From: DASXQK01 sp963724385
GTDB taxonomy: Bacteria; Pseudomonadota; Alphaproteobacteria; Dongiales; Dongiaceae
DNA length: 64,000 nucleotides
NCBI GenBank assembly: GCA_963724385.1
Contig: CAVRUJ010000002.1
Coordinates: forward strand, 124,001-188,000
Direction: 5' to 3'
A program made the position numbers and the translations under genes. Below the pieces are notes generated by a model, which had not been told where the DNA came from, did no database searches, and worked only from the letters and a program-made list of their open reading frames with translations. Shown here piece by piece: positions 35,673 through 44,850 of this stretch. Position 1 is the stretch's first letter, and each line of letters begins with the position of its first letter.

Positions 35673-36082
35673 GGGCGTGGTCCCCGGCTCCCGCGAATCA
35701 GGCCGCAAGCTGCCGGAAGGCGGATGGGAGACCAAACCTTCCTCACGAACATTCTGCAATGAACTGATAATGAAGGATTTTTCAATTTCCGAGAGGCCCA
35801 CCCAACAGTCAGAGAACGCCGGCCGTGGGTTGACTTATCCCTCAGCCTAGCGTCGCCACGACAAAGCTTCGAAGCAATCCTGCCCGAGCGACGGTGACAA
35901 TGCCAAGCACCCATAGAGAGCGGCCTCGATCCGCCGGCGCGCCGGAAGCATTTCGGCGCGGCATCCCACGCGCCGGGCATCTGTCGCCAGCCATCGGCTT
36001 GGCCATTAGGACAGAATTAACCACCTGGGGCGCGACAATGCCGCCTGGGACGCCATTCTTCCGAACGCCGTGGAGCCGAATT
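35673..36082. other. Intergenic stretch upstream of the importer operon
   Basis: No gene can be supported. An AT-richer patch at about 35745-35800 could carry the minus-strand promoter of the importer operon. No repeat recognised. Confidence 0.4.
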
Positions 36083-36334
36083 ATGACTGCAGTCACGCCG
36101 ATTGGCAGCCAACTCGCATCTCCGTCAACCGAGACGAACGTCGCGATGATCGAGCGCGCCGTGAAGATCGCGATCGACGCCCTCAAGGAACTGGGCGCGC
36201 GCGAGGACTGCATGGTGCTGGTGGGCGGCGGCCCCCTCTCCGAGCAATCGGCCCTGGCAGCCGGCGCCGACGCCTATTGCCGGGACGTTGCGGCGCCCCT
36301 GAATGCGGCCAAAACACTTCTGGGCAATCGCTAG
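36083..36334 (+). pseudogene. C-terminal fragment of a cobalamin-binding domain
   Basis: About 83 residues. The part AVKIAIDALKELGAREDCMV, LVGGGPLSEQSALAAGADAY and DVAAPLNAAKTLLG matches the last third of B12-binding domains of corrinoid methyltransferase partner proteins (xVGGAPVxxxxAxxxGADxYxxDAxxAVxxAK). The DxHxxG cobalt-ligand segment and first half of the fold are absent, and no methyltransferase is adjacent. It could be a gene remnant or a small stand-alone protein. The open frame extends upstream to 35894 without family similarity. Confidence 0.5.
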
Positions 36335-36337
36335 CCC

Positions 36338-36721
36338 CTACTTGACGATCCGGATCTCGGGGAACTGGCGCAAGTTGTCCGCCGTCTTCGGCAAGAACAC
36401 GGCACCCAGCGCTTCGATCTCTTCCAAGAGGTCTCTGTAGCTGCTGTTGTCGGTCTTGTGCCTTGGATCGGCCCGCGTGAAGAGCACGAAGGGCAGCGTC
36501 AAATACTCCGGGTGCCGTCTTATCTCCCGAAGAAACTCGAGGCCGTTTTTGCCGAGCATCTCGAAGTCCGAGATGATCAGGTCATGCCTGCGGCTCGACA
36601 GGAGAATGATCGCCTCATGCCCGTTCTGCGCGATATCGACTTCATAGCCGGAGTCCCTCAGCTTCATGGCCATGAAGTTTCTGGTCGGCGCATCGGCGTC
36701 AGCGAGGAGAATGCAAGCCAT
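36338..36721 (-). CDS. Stand-alone response regulator receiver protein
   Basis: 127 residues: one receiver domain with acidic pair in ILLADADAPTR, phosphoacceptor Asp in HDLIISDFEMLGKNGLEFL, Thr in PFVLFTRADPRH and Lys in AVFLPKTADNLRQF. There is no output domain, as in CheY-like or single-domain cell-cycle regulators. The usual E/DD acidic pocket is present as D-A-D. Its cognate kinase is not identified. Convergent with the cobalamin-domain fragment, 3 bases apart. Confidence 0.85.
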   Translation of the reverse strand: MACILLADADAPTRNFMAMKLRDSGYEVDIAQNGHEAIILLSSRRHDLIISDFEMLGKNGLEFLREIRRHPEYLTLPFVLFTRADPRHKTDNSSYRDLLEEIEALGAVFLPKTADNLRQFPEIRIVK

Positions 36722-36933
36722 GCGAACCAGCCGGACGATCCGTCGGGTAACAAATGGTTAACGCCTTGGTGATGCTGCCGCCCCTGATCTCGAGAGTCGA
36801 GCCCGAATTGGCGCCGGCATGCTCCGCCCAGTCCAGGCACCCGGGCGGGCGACCCTACGAGAGGCCGCGAAGTCTGCCGAACCCCGGCGGATAAGGGCCG
36901 GGCGAAAGCAGTCCGCCCGGCCCGCCGGAACCC

Positions 36934-38121
36934 CTATTTGCCGAGCTCGGTCTTCACCTGTTCCCACAGCTGGGTATAGGCCTTGCGGCGATCGTCCGAC
37001 AAAGGAGCCATGTAGAAGAGCCGCTTCTGCAGGTCGGGTGGACCCATGACCACGCGGTTGAAGGCATCGGCCGGCAGCTGGTTGTCGGCCGCCGTGTTGG
37101 CGGAAGCCGGCGCGCCCACGTCGGTGTCCCACTTCACGTAGAACTCCGGGCTCACCATGAAATCGATGAATTCCTCGGCCAGATCGTAGTTGGGCGCCTT
37201 GGCGGCAATGGAAAGGCCGTCGAACCAGCCGATGGCGCCTTCCTTCGGGATGACGAATTCGACCGGCAGCTTGTAGTGCTTCTTGCTGCGGGCGGCCGAG
37301 CCGCTCCAGTAGGTCGCGATATCGAAGTCCTTGCTGGACATATGCTTGTTCCACTCGTCCTCGGACGACCAGAAGGTCTTGAGCTGCGGCTTCAGGTCGA
37401 GCAGCTTCTGCTTGATCTTGTCCATGTCGGTGGGGTTATTGGGATCCTGCCCGGTGGCGATCGCCGCCAGCTGCACGGCCTCCTCCGGGTCGTCGCGCCA
37501 GCCCACATGTCCCGCATGGACCGGGTTCCACAGCTCCTGGATCGAGTCCGGCGGCGTCTTGATGACGTCGGTGGAATAGGCGAAGGACGTCACGCCCCAG
37601 ACCCAGGACACGCCGTAGGTCTTGCCGTCGGCGTTGAGGTAAGGGGAATCTCGCAAGGCCGGAGTCAGGTCCTTCCAATTGGTGATTTTCGAGGTGTCGA
37701 TGGCCTGGATCAGGCCTTCCTTCGCCGCCTGCTGGGTGAAGGAGCTGTTGACCAGCACCACGTCATAGACGCCCGGGTTGGTCCTGAGCTTGGTCAGCAT
37801 TTCGGGCTCGGAATTGAAGTAGTCGTGGACGACCTTGCACTTGTAGCGGTCCTCGAAAATCTTCAGGGCCCAGGCCTCGTCCGTGCCATAGCCCTGCCAG
37901 TTGAGCACGTGAAGGGTCGGGGCCGGAGCCTCCGCGGTTTGGGTCGGCTGGGCGGGGGCCTGCGCCGGCGCCTGGGACTGCTGCTCCTGCTGCTCGTCCT
38001 TCTTGCCGCAGCCGAACAGGGCCAAGGCAGCCGTGAGCCCGACGCACGCCAGACCTCGATTCACTTGCCGCCGGCTCAGCACAGACGCCGAAACCGACGT
38101 CAGCAATTTCTTCTTGTCCAT
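36934..38121 (-). CDS. Periplasmic polyamine-type solute-binding lipoprotein (PotD-like)
   Basis: 395 residues from ATG 38121 (AGAGGTG upstream). A long n-region, then a hydrophobic stretch ending in LFGCGKK gives a probable lipoprotein signal, followed by a Gln/Ala/Pro linker (QAPAQAPAQPTQTAEAP). The binding-protein domain begins LHVLNWQGYGTDEAW, typical of PotD/PotF-type (COG0687) proteins, and continues YDVVLVNSSF, YGVSWVWGVTSFAYSTD and IPKEGAIGWFDGLSIAAKAP. It should deliver substrate to the permeases encoded 1.3 kb downstream on the same strand; the receiver gene lies between. Substrate not certain. Confidence 0.92.
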   Translation of the reverse strand: MDKKKLLTSVSASVLSRRQVNRGLACVGLTAALALFGCGKKDEQQEQQSQAPAQAPAQPTQTAEAPAPTLHVLNWQGYGTDEAWALKIFEDRYKCKVVHDYFNSEPEMLTKLRTNPGVYDVVLVNSSFTQQAAKEGLIQAIDTSKITNWKDLTPALRDSPYLNADGKTYGVSWVWGVTSFAYSTDVIKTPPDSIQELWNPVHAGHVGWRDDPEEAVQLAAIATGQDPNNPTDMDKIKQKLLDLKPQLKTFWSSEDEWNKHMSSKDFDIATYWSGSAARSKKHYKLPVEFVIPKEGAIGWFDGLSIAAKAPNYDLAEEFIDFMVSPEFYVKWDTDVGAPASANTAADNQLPADAFNRVVMGPPDLQKRLFYMAPLSDDRRKAYTQLWEQVKTELGK

Positions 38122-38225
38122 TCGCAGCACCTCTCAGAAAGCGTTGAATTTGCAGGAACTCGGCAATCGGGTCGAAGCTAACATCCCGGTCGCGACGCGG
38201 CAACACGAGGCAGAGGCGGACAAGC

Positions 38226-39464
38226 GTGGCTTTGGCGAATGCGCCGACCTATGACGTCGAGCGGATACGCCGGGATTTTCCCATCCTGGCGCAGCAGATC
38301 CACGGCCGGCCGCTCGCCTATCTCGACAGCGCCGCGAGCGCACAAAAGCCGCTTCCCGTCCTCGACGCCATGCGCCGCTTCCAGGAGCGCGACTACGCCA
38401 ACGTCCATCGCGGCGTCTACACCCTCAGCGAACGGGCGACGGAAGCCTATGAACAGGCGCGCGCGCGTCTTGCGCGATTCCTCAACGCGCGATCGCCGGG
38501 CGAGATCGTCTTCACCGGCGGCGCCACGGCGGCCATCAACCTGGTGGCGGGGAGCTGGGGCGCCGCCAACCTGAAGCGCGGCGATCGGGTCCTGATCTCC
38601 GCCATCGAGCATCACTCCAACATCGTGCCCTGGCAGCTCCTGCGCGAGCGGGTCGGGCTCACGATCGACGTGGCGCCGGTGGACGACGCAGGCGAGCTCG
38701 ATCTCGCGGCGTTCTCCCGCCTGCTCAAGCATCGGCCGCGCCTCGTCGCCGTCGCCCATGTCTCCAATGCGATCGGCAGCGTGCTGCCGGTGGCGGAGAT
38801 CACCCGCCTCGCGCACGCGTCCGGCGCGCTGGTATTGATCGACGGCTGCCAGGCCGTACCGCATCAGCCGGTCGATGTGAGGACCCTGGATTGCGATTTC
38901 TACGTCCTCGCCGGCCACAAGCTCTATGGCCCGACGGGGATCGGCGTGCTCTACGGGCGGGTCGAAATCCTGGCCGGCATGCCGCCCTGGCAGGGCGGCG
39001 GCGAGATGATCCGCAGCGTCACCTTCGAGCACACGGAGTTCGCCGATCCCCCTGCCCGCTTCGAGGCCGGAACGCCCAACATCGTCGGCGCGGTCGGACT
39101 TGCGGCGGCCGCCGACTATGTCGACGCCATCGGCCTTCCGGCGATCTCACGCCATGAGCAGGCCCTGCTGGCCCACGGCACCGCGCGCCTCGCCTCGCTG
39201 CCGGGCCTTCGCCTCATCGGCAACGCCAGCCACAAGGCCAGCATCCTCTCCTTCGTGCTCGAGGGCATCCATCCGCATGATGCGGCGACATTGCTGGACC
39301 GCGAGGGCCTGGCGCTGCGCGCCGGCCACCACTGCGCCCAGCCCGCCATGGAGCGCTTCGGCGTGCCCGGGACGCTGCGCGCTTCCCTCGGGCTCTACAA
39401 TACCGTGGAAGAGCTCGACCGCCTGGCCGAGGCGCTTTTGCGGGTGGGTCGAACTTTCGCCTGA
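38226..39464 (+). CDS. sufS: Cysteine desulfurase SufS
   Basis: 412-residue class V PLP enzyme that removes sulfur from cysteine for Fe-S cluster assembly. Group II (SufS/CsdA) features: YLDSAASAQKPLPVLDAM, ANVHRGVYTLSERAT, EHHSNIVPWQ, DGCQAVPHQPVDV, PLP lysine in VLAGHKLYGPTGIGVLYG and the persulfide cysteine in RAGHHCAQPAMERFG. The start is GTG 38226 (no ATG fits). No other suf gene is adjacent, which is unusual, since alphaproteobacterial sufS normally lies in sufBCDS. Its last 70 bases overlap the convergent ccoS gene. Confidence 0.93.
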   Translation: MALANAPTYDVERIRRDFPILAQQIHGRPLAYLDSAASAQKPLPVLDAMRRFQERDYANVHRGVYTLSERATEAYEQARARLARFLNARSPGEIVFTGGATAAINLVAGSWGAANLKRGDRVLISAIEHHSNIVPWQLLRERVGLTIDVAPVDDAGELDLAAFSRLLKHRPRLVAVAHVSNAIGSVLPVAEITRLAHASGALVLIDGCQAVPHQPVDVRTLDCDFYVLAGHKLYGPTGIGVLYGRVEILAGMPPWQGGGEMIRSVTFEHTEFADPPARFEAGTPNIVGAVGLAAAADYVDAIGLPAISRHEQALLAHGTARLASLPGLRLIGNASHKASILSFVLEGIHPHDAATLLDREGLALRAGHHCAQPAMERFGVPGTLRASLGLYNTVEELDRLAEALLRVGRTFA

Positions 39465-39625
39465 TCGGCCGCCGCGCCCTGGGGCTCGTCTTCGTCGATC
39501 AGGATGCGTTCAGCCGCGCCGTCGAGGTCCTCGAACTGGCCGGACTTGAGCGCCCAAAGGAATGCTCCCAGGCCCAGCAAGCCCAGAGACAGAGCCGCCG
39601 GCACGAGGTAGAGCAGCGCCGTCAT
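39395..39625 (-). CDS. ccoS: cbb3-type oxidase assembly protein CcoS
   Basis: 76-residue membrane protein with a single N-terminal helix (TALLYLVPAALSLGLLGLGAFLWAL), then SGQFEDLDGAAERILIDED, the diagnostic CcoS pattern. Needed for heme and copper insertion into the cbb3 oxidase. Overlaps the stop of ccoI (ATGA) upstream and the end of sufS on the other strand. The C-terminus is longer and more basic (RPTRKSASARRSSSS) than usual. Confidence 0.92.
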   Translation of the reverse strand: MTALLYLVPAALSLGLLGLGAFLWALKSGQFEDLDGAAERILIDEDEPQGAAADQAKVRPTRKSASARRSSSSTVL

Positions 39626-41877
39626 GAGCCGAGCCGCTTCAACCTGAGGGCGTTGAGCGTTACGAGGAGCGAAGAGGACGACATGGCGGCGGCGGCGATG
39701 AGCGGCGTGGCCAGGCCGGCGATGGCGATCGGCACCGCGCCCAGGTTGTAGATGACCGCAAGCGCGAAATTCTGGCGCACGAGCCTCTCCGTTCGCCGGG
39801 CCACCGCCAGCGCGAAGGCGACGGGCGCAAGCAAGCGGCCCTGGAACAGGAGATCCGCCGCGGTCTGGCTGACGGCCGAGGCCGTGGCAGGCGACATGGA
39901 GACGAAGCCCGCGGCCAGCGCCGGCGCGTCATTGAGGCCATCGCCCACCATCAGCACCTTGCGGCCCTCCGCGGTCATCGATTCGATGACGGCGACCTTG
40001 TCCGCCGGCAGGCAGCCGGCCCGCCAGTCTTCGATGCCGAGCTCGCCGGCGATCCGGGCGGCCACGGCCTCGCGGTCGCCTGACAACAGCGAGATGCGGT
40101 AGCCGCGGCGCTTCAGCATGTCGATCGTGGCCCGGGCGTCGGCGCGTGGCCGGTCGGCGAAGATGAAGCGCCTTGGGCTGGCGCCCTCCTCGCGCAGCCA
40201 GATTTCCATCCGGTCGTCCTCGGCGGATCGATCGGCAACCCCGCAGAAGGCGCGGCTTCCCAGGCTGAGGCGCCGGCCTTCGATGATGCCGGAAAGCCCG
40301 GCGCCGGGAGTCTCGACGATATCCGTCGCCTTCGGCCGCGGACCTTCAAAGGAGGCGGCCAAGGCCTGAGCCAAGGGGTGGCGACTGGCCCCGGCAAGTG
40401 CTGCGGCCCGGCGCAGGCTTTCCGCCGGGATCGCTCCCCCATCGACGAGGCGCGGTGTTCCTTCGGTAAGCGTGCCGGTCTTGTCGAACACGATGCTGTC
40501 CGCCTGGGCCAGGCGCTCCAGCGCATCGGCAGACTTCACCAGGATGCCGCGACGGAGCAGAAGCCCGCTCGCCACGACCTGCACCACCGGCACCGCCAGT
40601 GCCAGCGCGCAAGGGCAGGTGATGATGAGCACCGCCACAGCGGCCATCAGGGCGCCGCGGAACCCGGCCGTGGAGAACAGCAGCCAGCCGAGAAAGGTCG
40701 AGGCCGCGAGGATGTGCACGATCGGCGCGTAGAGCCGCGCGGCGCGGTCGGCGATGCGGACGTAGCGGGCACGACCCTGCTCGGCCAGCGCCATCAGCCG
40801 GGCAATCCCGGCGAGGAAGGTATTCTCTCCGGCGGCCGTGACCGTAATTTCCAATGGCGCGGCCAGATTGAGCGCGCCCGCATGAACGCTTGCACCCGGC
40901 GCCACGGCGACGGGCAGGCTCTCGCCGGTCAAGAGGCTGTTGTCGACTTCGGAGCTGCCGCTCGCAACCAGCCCGTCGGCGGCAATGCGGTCGCCCGCCG
41001 CCGTGGCCAGGATCATCCCCGGCTTGAGCTCGGCCACCGGCAGCGCCCGGCGCCGCCCGTCCGGCTCGATCACGGTGGCGGCGACCGCGGTCAGCGCCAG
41101 GAGATGCTCGGCCGCCGAGCGCGCCTTGGCCCGCGCCTGGCGATCCAGGTAGCGCCCGCACAGCAGGAAGAAGAGCAAGGTCACCGAGGCGTCGAAATAG
41201 ACGTGGAGCCCGCCATGGATGGTTTCCATGAGACTGGCGCTCGCGGCCAGGATCACGCCGAGCGAGATAGGCACGTCCATGTTGACGCTGAGGGCCTTCA
41301 GGGCCGCAAAGGCGGAACGGAAGAACGGCCGTCCGGCATAGGCGACAGCCGGCATGGCGATCAGGGCCGAGAGCCAGTGGAAGAGATTCCGGGTCGCCGC
41401 ATCCATATCGCTGCTCCCCGCCCAGACCGAGATGGATAGCAGCATGACATTGCCGGCGGCGAAGCCCGCCACGGCGAGACAGCGCAGCAGTTCGCGATCG
41501 GCCGCCTTCGTGCGTTCGTCCAGCAGGGCCGGATCGAAGGGCGCGACGGGATACCCGAGCCGGGTCACCGCCTCGACCAGGCGCATGGGTTCGACTTCGC
41601 CATCGCGCCAGGCAACGGCGATGCGCCGTCCACTCAGATTGACCCGCGCCATGGTCACGGCCGGGAAGGCGCGCAAGGCACCCTCGATCTTGCGGATGCA
41701 GTCGGCGCAGTGAAGGTTCTCGGCCATCAGGTCGAGCCGGCAGAACCCATCCGTATCCCGGCGCACGAAGGCGGCCGGATCGACCGCCGGGCCAACGGCG
41801 AGCTTCGGCGCCTCGGCGATCGCGAGCGCCGCCGCGCCGGGACCGCAGCAGGCGGGCGAAAGGGCGAGGCTGGTCAT
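39622..41877 (-). CDS. ccoI: Copper-translocating P-type ATPase CcoI (FixI)
   Basis: 751 residues, inner membrane. Exports copper needed to build the CuB centre of cbb3 oxidase. N-terminal heavy-metal domain with LHCADCIRKIEGALRAF, eight membrane helices, the translocation motif IITCPCALALAVP, phosphorylation site FDKTGTLTEG, MVGDGLNDAPALA hinge and a His-Pro helix (SRHPLAQAL). ATG 41877 overlaps the ccoH stop. The N-terminal 20 residues contain an extra CCGPG. Part of ccoGHIS. Confidence 0.94.
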   Translation of the reverse strand: MTSLALSPACCGPGAAALAIAEAPKLAVGPAVDPAAFVRRDTDGFCRLDLMAENLHCADCIRKIEGALRAFPAVTMARVNLSGRRIAVAWRDGEVEPMRLVEAVTRLGYPVAPFDPALLDERTKAADRELLRCLAVAGFAAGNVMLLSISVWAGSSDMDAATRNLFHWLSALIAMPAVAYAGRPFFRSAFAALKALSVNMDVPISLGVILAASASLMETIHGGLHVYFDASVTLLFFLLCGRYLDRQARAKARSAAEHLLALTAVAATVIEPDGRRRALPVAELKPGMILATAAGDRIAADGLVASGSSEVDNSLLTGESLPVAVAPGASVHAGALNLAAPLEITVTAAGENTFLAGIARLMALAEQGRARYVRIADRAARLYAPIVHILAASTFLGWLLFSTAGFRGALMAAVAVLIITCPCALALAVPVVQVVASGLLLRRGILVKSADALERLAQADSIVFDKTGTLTEGTPRLVDGGAIPAESLRRAAALAGASRHPLAQALAASFEGPRPKATDIVETPGAGLSGIIEGRRLSLGSRAFCGVADRSAEDDRMEIWLREEGASPRRFIFADRPRADARATIDMLKRRGYRISLLSGDREAVAARIAGELGIEDWRAGCLPADKVAVIESMTAEGRKVLMVGDGLNDAPALAAGFVSMSPATASAVSQTAADLLFQGRLLAPVAFALAVARRTERLVRQNFALAVIYNLGAVPIAIAGLATPLIAAAAMSSSSLLVTLNALRLKRLGS

Positions 41878-42359
41878 AGGCCGACCAGGATTCGCCTCTC
41901 GGCATGGAAACGCGGCTTCTGGCCGTCGCTCACCGTCACCCGCACGTCCCATTGTCCGGGCAGGGGCAGTTGCAGGACGCCCGCATAGCTGCCCGGCGAA
42001 ACCTCGCTCAACAACAAGCTCCGGTCATGGCCTTCGCTCGTGGGGCGCAGGAACTGCGCGGCAAGCCGGAAGCCTGCGAGCGGCCGGCCTTGCGAGTCCG
42101 CCAGCCGCACCATGAGGTGCCCGTTCCGATCATAGGCGATGGCGGCCTTCCAGCCGAGCGCCGCCTCGGCCTTGCTCTCGGCCAAAACCCGATCGAAGCC
42201 AAGTCCGTCCTCATAGGCGCTGTCGCTGACCAGCCCGGTCCAACTCGTGAGCGCGTTCCAGACCATGAAGCCGTTCACAATCAAGACGACGATGAAGGAT
42301 CCGACCAGGATCGCCAGGAATTTGCGTCCGGTCAGGGGTCGCTCGGACTGTACGCTCAT
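41874..42359 (-). CDS. ccoH: cbb3 oxidase assembly protein CcoH (FixH)
   Basis: 161 residues. One membrane helix (FLAILVGSFIVVLIVNGFMVW), then a periplasmic FixH domain: NALTSWTGLVSDSAYEDGLG, LGWKAAIAYDRNGHLMVRLAD, and VSPGSYAGVLQLPLPGQWDV. Works with CcoI in oxidase maturation. Four-base overlaps with ccoG before and ccoI after. Confidence 0.93.
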   Translation of the reverse strand: MSVQSERPLTGRKFLAILVGSFIVVLIVNGFMVWNALTSWTGLVSDSAYEDGLGFDRVLAESKAEAALGWKAAIAYDRNGHLMVRLADSQGRPLAGFRLAAQFLRPTSEGHDRSLLLSEVSPGSYAGVLQLPLPGQWDVRVTVSDGQKPRFHAERRILVGL

Positions 42360-43810
42360 TGGGCGGGTCCTCTGAACATGGTCTGGTAATGGACGGTCGT
42401 CTTGCTGCCGGCGTCGGTCAAAATGAAGGCGAACGGAACCGAATCCAACGTCAGATCAGCGCGCGGCGCGCGGACATAGACGCGGAAGCTCCGCAGATCG
42501 TCGGGCCCGATCACGAGCACCGCGTCGGTCTGGCCGACGATCGAAAGCTCGGCGCCCGGCAAGCCTTCCACGGTCAAGGACAGATGGCGCTCGACCCGCT
42601 GCTTGTTCATCGCCTTCACGGTGAATCCATTGCGCAGGGATCCGTCGCTCAGAAGCACGAACAGCGGACTGCGGTCATGGAGCACGCTGATGTCGGTATC
42701 GGCGCGCGTCGCCAGCGAATAAAGCATCCCCACGCCCAGAAGGCACCAGAGGACCGTGTAGAGAATCGTCCGGGGCCTGAGGAAGCTGTACTTCAACGGC
42801 TCGCCCGCGGCACGGCGCCGGTCGTTGCCGAGGGTGTCGTAGCCGATCAGGTCCGGCGCGCGGCCGAGCTTCGTCATCACGCTGTTGCAGGCATCGATGC
42901 ACAGCGCGCAGGTGATGCATTCGAGCTGCTGGCCGTCCCGGATATCGATACCCATGGGGCAGACGACCACGCAGGCATTGCAATCGACGCAATCACCGAG
43001 CTTTTCGGTCGCCTCCTTCTGATGCCGGCCGCGAGGTTCGCCGCGCCAGCCGTGGTAGGTGACGACGAGGGACTCCTCGTCCAGCATCGCCCCTTGGATG
43101 CGTGGCCAGGGGCACATGTAGGTGCAGACCTGCTCGCGCATGAAGCCGCCGAAGACATAGGTGGTGAAGGTGAGGATCCCGATGGTCGAGTAGGCCACAC
43201 CCGGTGCCTGGAGATGCACCAGATTGCGGGCGAGCGTCGGCGCGTCGGCGAAATAGAAGACCCAGGCCCCACCCGTGGCCATGGCGATCAGGATCCAGGC
43301 GGCGTGCTTCATGACCCGCTTGCGCAGCTTGTCGAAACTCCAGGGCGCATGGTCGAGCTTGATCCGGGCGTTGCGGTCGCCTTCGACCGCGCGCTCGACG
43401 ACGAGGAAGAGATCGGTCCAGACCGTCTGCGGGCAGGTATAGCCGCACCATACCCGCCCGGCGATGCTGGTCACCAGGAAAAGCCCCACGGCGGCCATGA
43501 TCAGGAGGCCGGTGATGTAGTAGACTTCCTGCGGCCAGATCTCGATGAAGAAGAAGTAGAACTTGCGGGCCGGAAAATCGATCAGCACCGCCTGGTCGGG
43601 CGCGCCCGGCCCGCGGCCCCAGCGCAGCCAGGGCGTGACGTAATAGATCGTCAGGGTCACCGCCATGACGATCCATTTGAGGCGCCGGAAGAATCCCTGG
43701 ACCCGTTTCGGGTGGATCTTCTCACGCTTCTTGTAAAGCGAGCGCTCTCCCCGCTTGTTAACCGCGCGGACGTCGAAGCTGGCGACGTCATGCGTGGTCA
43801 TCATGTTCAT
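42356..43810 (-). CDS. ccoG: cbb3 oxidase accessory protein CcoG (FixG)
   Basis: 484-residue membrane ferredoxin. Several helices (e.g. WIVMAVTLTIYYVTPWL), a GRVWCGYTCPQTVWTDLFL motif, CTYMCPWPRIQGAMLDEES, two 4Fe-4S clusters in CVDCNACVVVCPMGIDI and CITCALCIDACN, and a C-terminal immunoglobulin-like domain. Reduces Cu(II) during oxidase assembly. ATG 43810 overlaps the ccoP stop, linking the structural and assembly genes in one operon. Confidence 0.94.
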   Translation of the reverse strand: MNMMTTHDVASFDVRAVNKRGERSLYKKREKIHPKRVQGFFRRLKWIVMAVTLTIYYVTPWLRWGRGPGAPDQAVLIDFPARKFYFFFIEIWPQEVYYITGLLIMAAVGLFLVTSIAGRVWCGYTCPQTVWTDLFLVVERAVEGDRNARIKLDHAPWSFDKLRKRVMKHAAWILIAMATGGAWVFYFADAPTLARNLVHLQAPGVAYSTIGILTFTTYVFGGFMREQVCTYMCPWPRIQGAMLDEESLVVTYHGWRGEPRGRHQKEATEKLGDCVDCNACVVVCPMGIDIRDGQQLECITCALCIDACNSVMTKLGRAPDLIGYDTLGNDRRRAAGEPLKYSFLRPRTILYTVLWCLLGVGMLYSLATRADTDISVLHDRSPLFVLLSDGSLRNGFTVKAMNKQRVERHLSLTVEGLPGAELSIVGQTDAVLVIGPDDLRSFRVYVRAPRADLTLDSVPFAFILTDAGSKTTVHYQTMFRGPAQ

Positions 43811-44679
43811 TGGCCGCCGCCCAAGGAGTGGACATAGAGGGCCAGCGCCTTGATCGTCGCCGGATCGAGCCTGGCGCCCCAATTGGGCATCACGCCCTTG
43901 CGGGCGTAGGAGATTGTCTGGACGATCGTTTCCCGGTCGCCACCATAGAGCCAGAGCTTGCCGTTGAGACGCGGGGCACCGAACTGCGTATTGCCCTGGC
44001 CCTGGTCCCCATGGCAGGCGGCGCAATTGTCGGCGAAGATCTGCTTGCCGCGGGTCGCCGCCGCAGCGTCATAAGCACTGCCCGAAAGCGACAGCACGAA
44101 GTCGGCGACGTCGCCGATTTTGCCCTGAGTCAGGATTCCGTCGGCAAGAAAGCGCGGCATTTCCACGTCGCGGGCATCCGCATCGATGCCATTGCGCACG
44201 CCATGGGTGATGGTGAACTGGATGTCGTCCAGCTTGCCGCCCCAAAGCCAATTGCCGGCAACCAGGTTCGGAAAGCCCTTGCGGCCCGTGGCGTCGGCGC
44301 CGTGGCAGGGCGAGCAGTTGACCGCGAAAGCCGAACGGCCGGCACCGAGCGCGAACTCCTCGAGATCGGGCGTCTTCTCGATGACAGCCAGCGGAGTCTT
44401 GGCGATCTTGTCCTGCATGCCGGCCATGGCTTGGCGGGCATCGATCACGGCCTTCTCGACTGCGGCGCGGCTCGAGTAGCCCAGCAGCCCATGATAGTAG
44501 CCGGTGATGCCGGGCCAGGACGGCATCAGAATCCAATAACCGATGGCCCACAGGATCGTGGCGTAGAACACCCAGACCCACCAGCGCGGCAGTGGCGTGT
44601 TGAGTTCGCGGATGCCATCCCACTCGTGGCCGGTGGTGGCCGTGCCGCTCAATTCGTCGATTGGCTTGTCCTCGGCCAT
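43807..44679 (-). CDS. ccoP: cbb3 cytochrome c oxidase subunit III CcoP
   Basis: 290 residues from ATG 44679. One N-terminal anchor (PRWWVWVFYATILWAIGYWI) and a periplasmic diheme region with CSPCH (about 135) and CAACH (about 220). Axial Met candidates are in DVEMPRFLADG and KGVMPNWG. Delivers electrons to CcoO and CcoN. The N-terminal segment DKPIDELSGTATTGHEWDGI is standard for CcoP. Confidence 0.95.
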   Translation of the reverse strand: MAEDKPIDELSGTATTGHEWDGIRELNTPLPRWWVWVFYATILWAIGYWILMPSWPGITGYYHGLLGYSSRAAVEKAVIDARQAMAGMQDKIAKTPLAVIEKTPDLEEFALGAGRSAFAVNCSPCHGADATGRKGFPNLVAGNWLWGGKLDDIQFTITHGVRNGIDADARDVEMPRFLADGILTQGKIGDVADFVLSLSGSAYDAAAATRGKQIFADNCAACHGDQGQGNTQFGAPRLNGKLWLYGGDRETIVQTISYARKGVMPNWGARLDPATIKALALYVHSLGGGQ

Positions 44680-44681
44680 GA

Positions 44682-44831
44682 TCAGTCCTCGCTCAGGGGA
44701 ATGCGCGCGTGGCGCTCGAACTTGGCCTTGGACTTCGGGCGGAGCGCATAGACCAGCACTCCCGCGAAGAGCACGAGCATGTAAAGGAGCCCCCAAGTCT
44801 CGGCGATCTGCGACATGGTCTGGTAGTCCAT
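44682..44831 (-). CDS. ccoQ: cbb3 oxidase subunit IV CcoQ
   Basis: A 49-residue protein between ccoO and ccoP: MDYQTMSQIAETWGLLYMLV, then a helix continuing LFAGVLVYALRPKSKAKFER and the end HARIPLSED. One membrane helix followed by the RPK-KAKFE basic tail is the CcoQ signature. It stabilises the oxidase. ATG 44831 with GGAGGAAT just upstream; ends 2 bases before the ccoP start. Confidence 0.92.
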   Translation of the reverse strand: MDYQTMSQIAETWGLLYMLVLFAGVLVYALRPKSKAKFERHARIPLSED

Positions 44832-44850
44832 GGATTCCTCCCGGCCGCTC

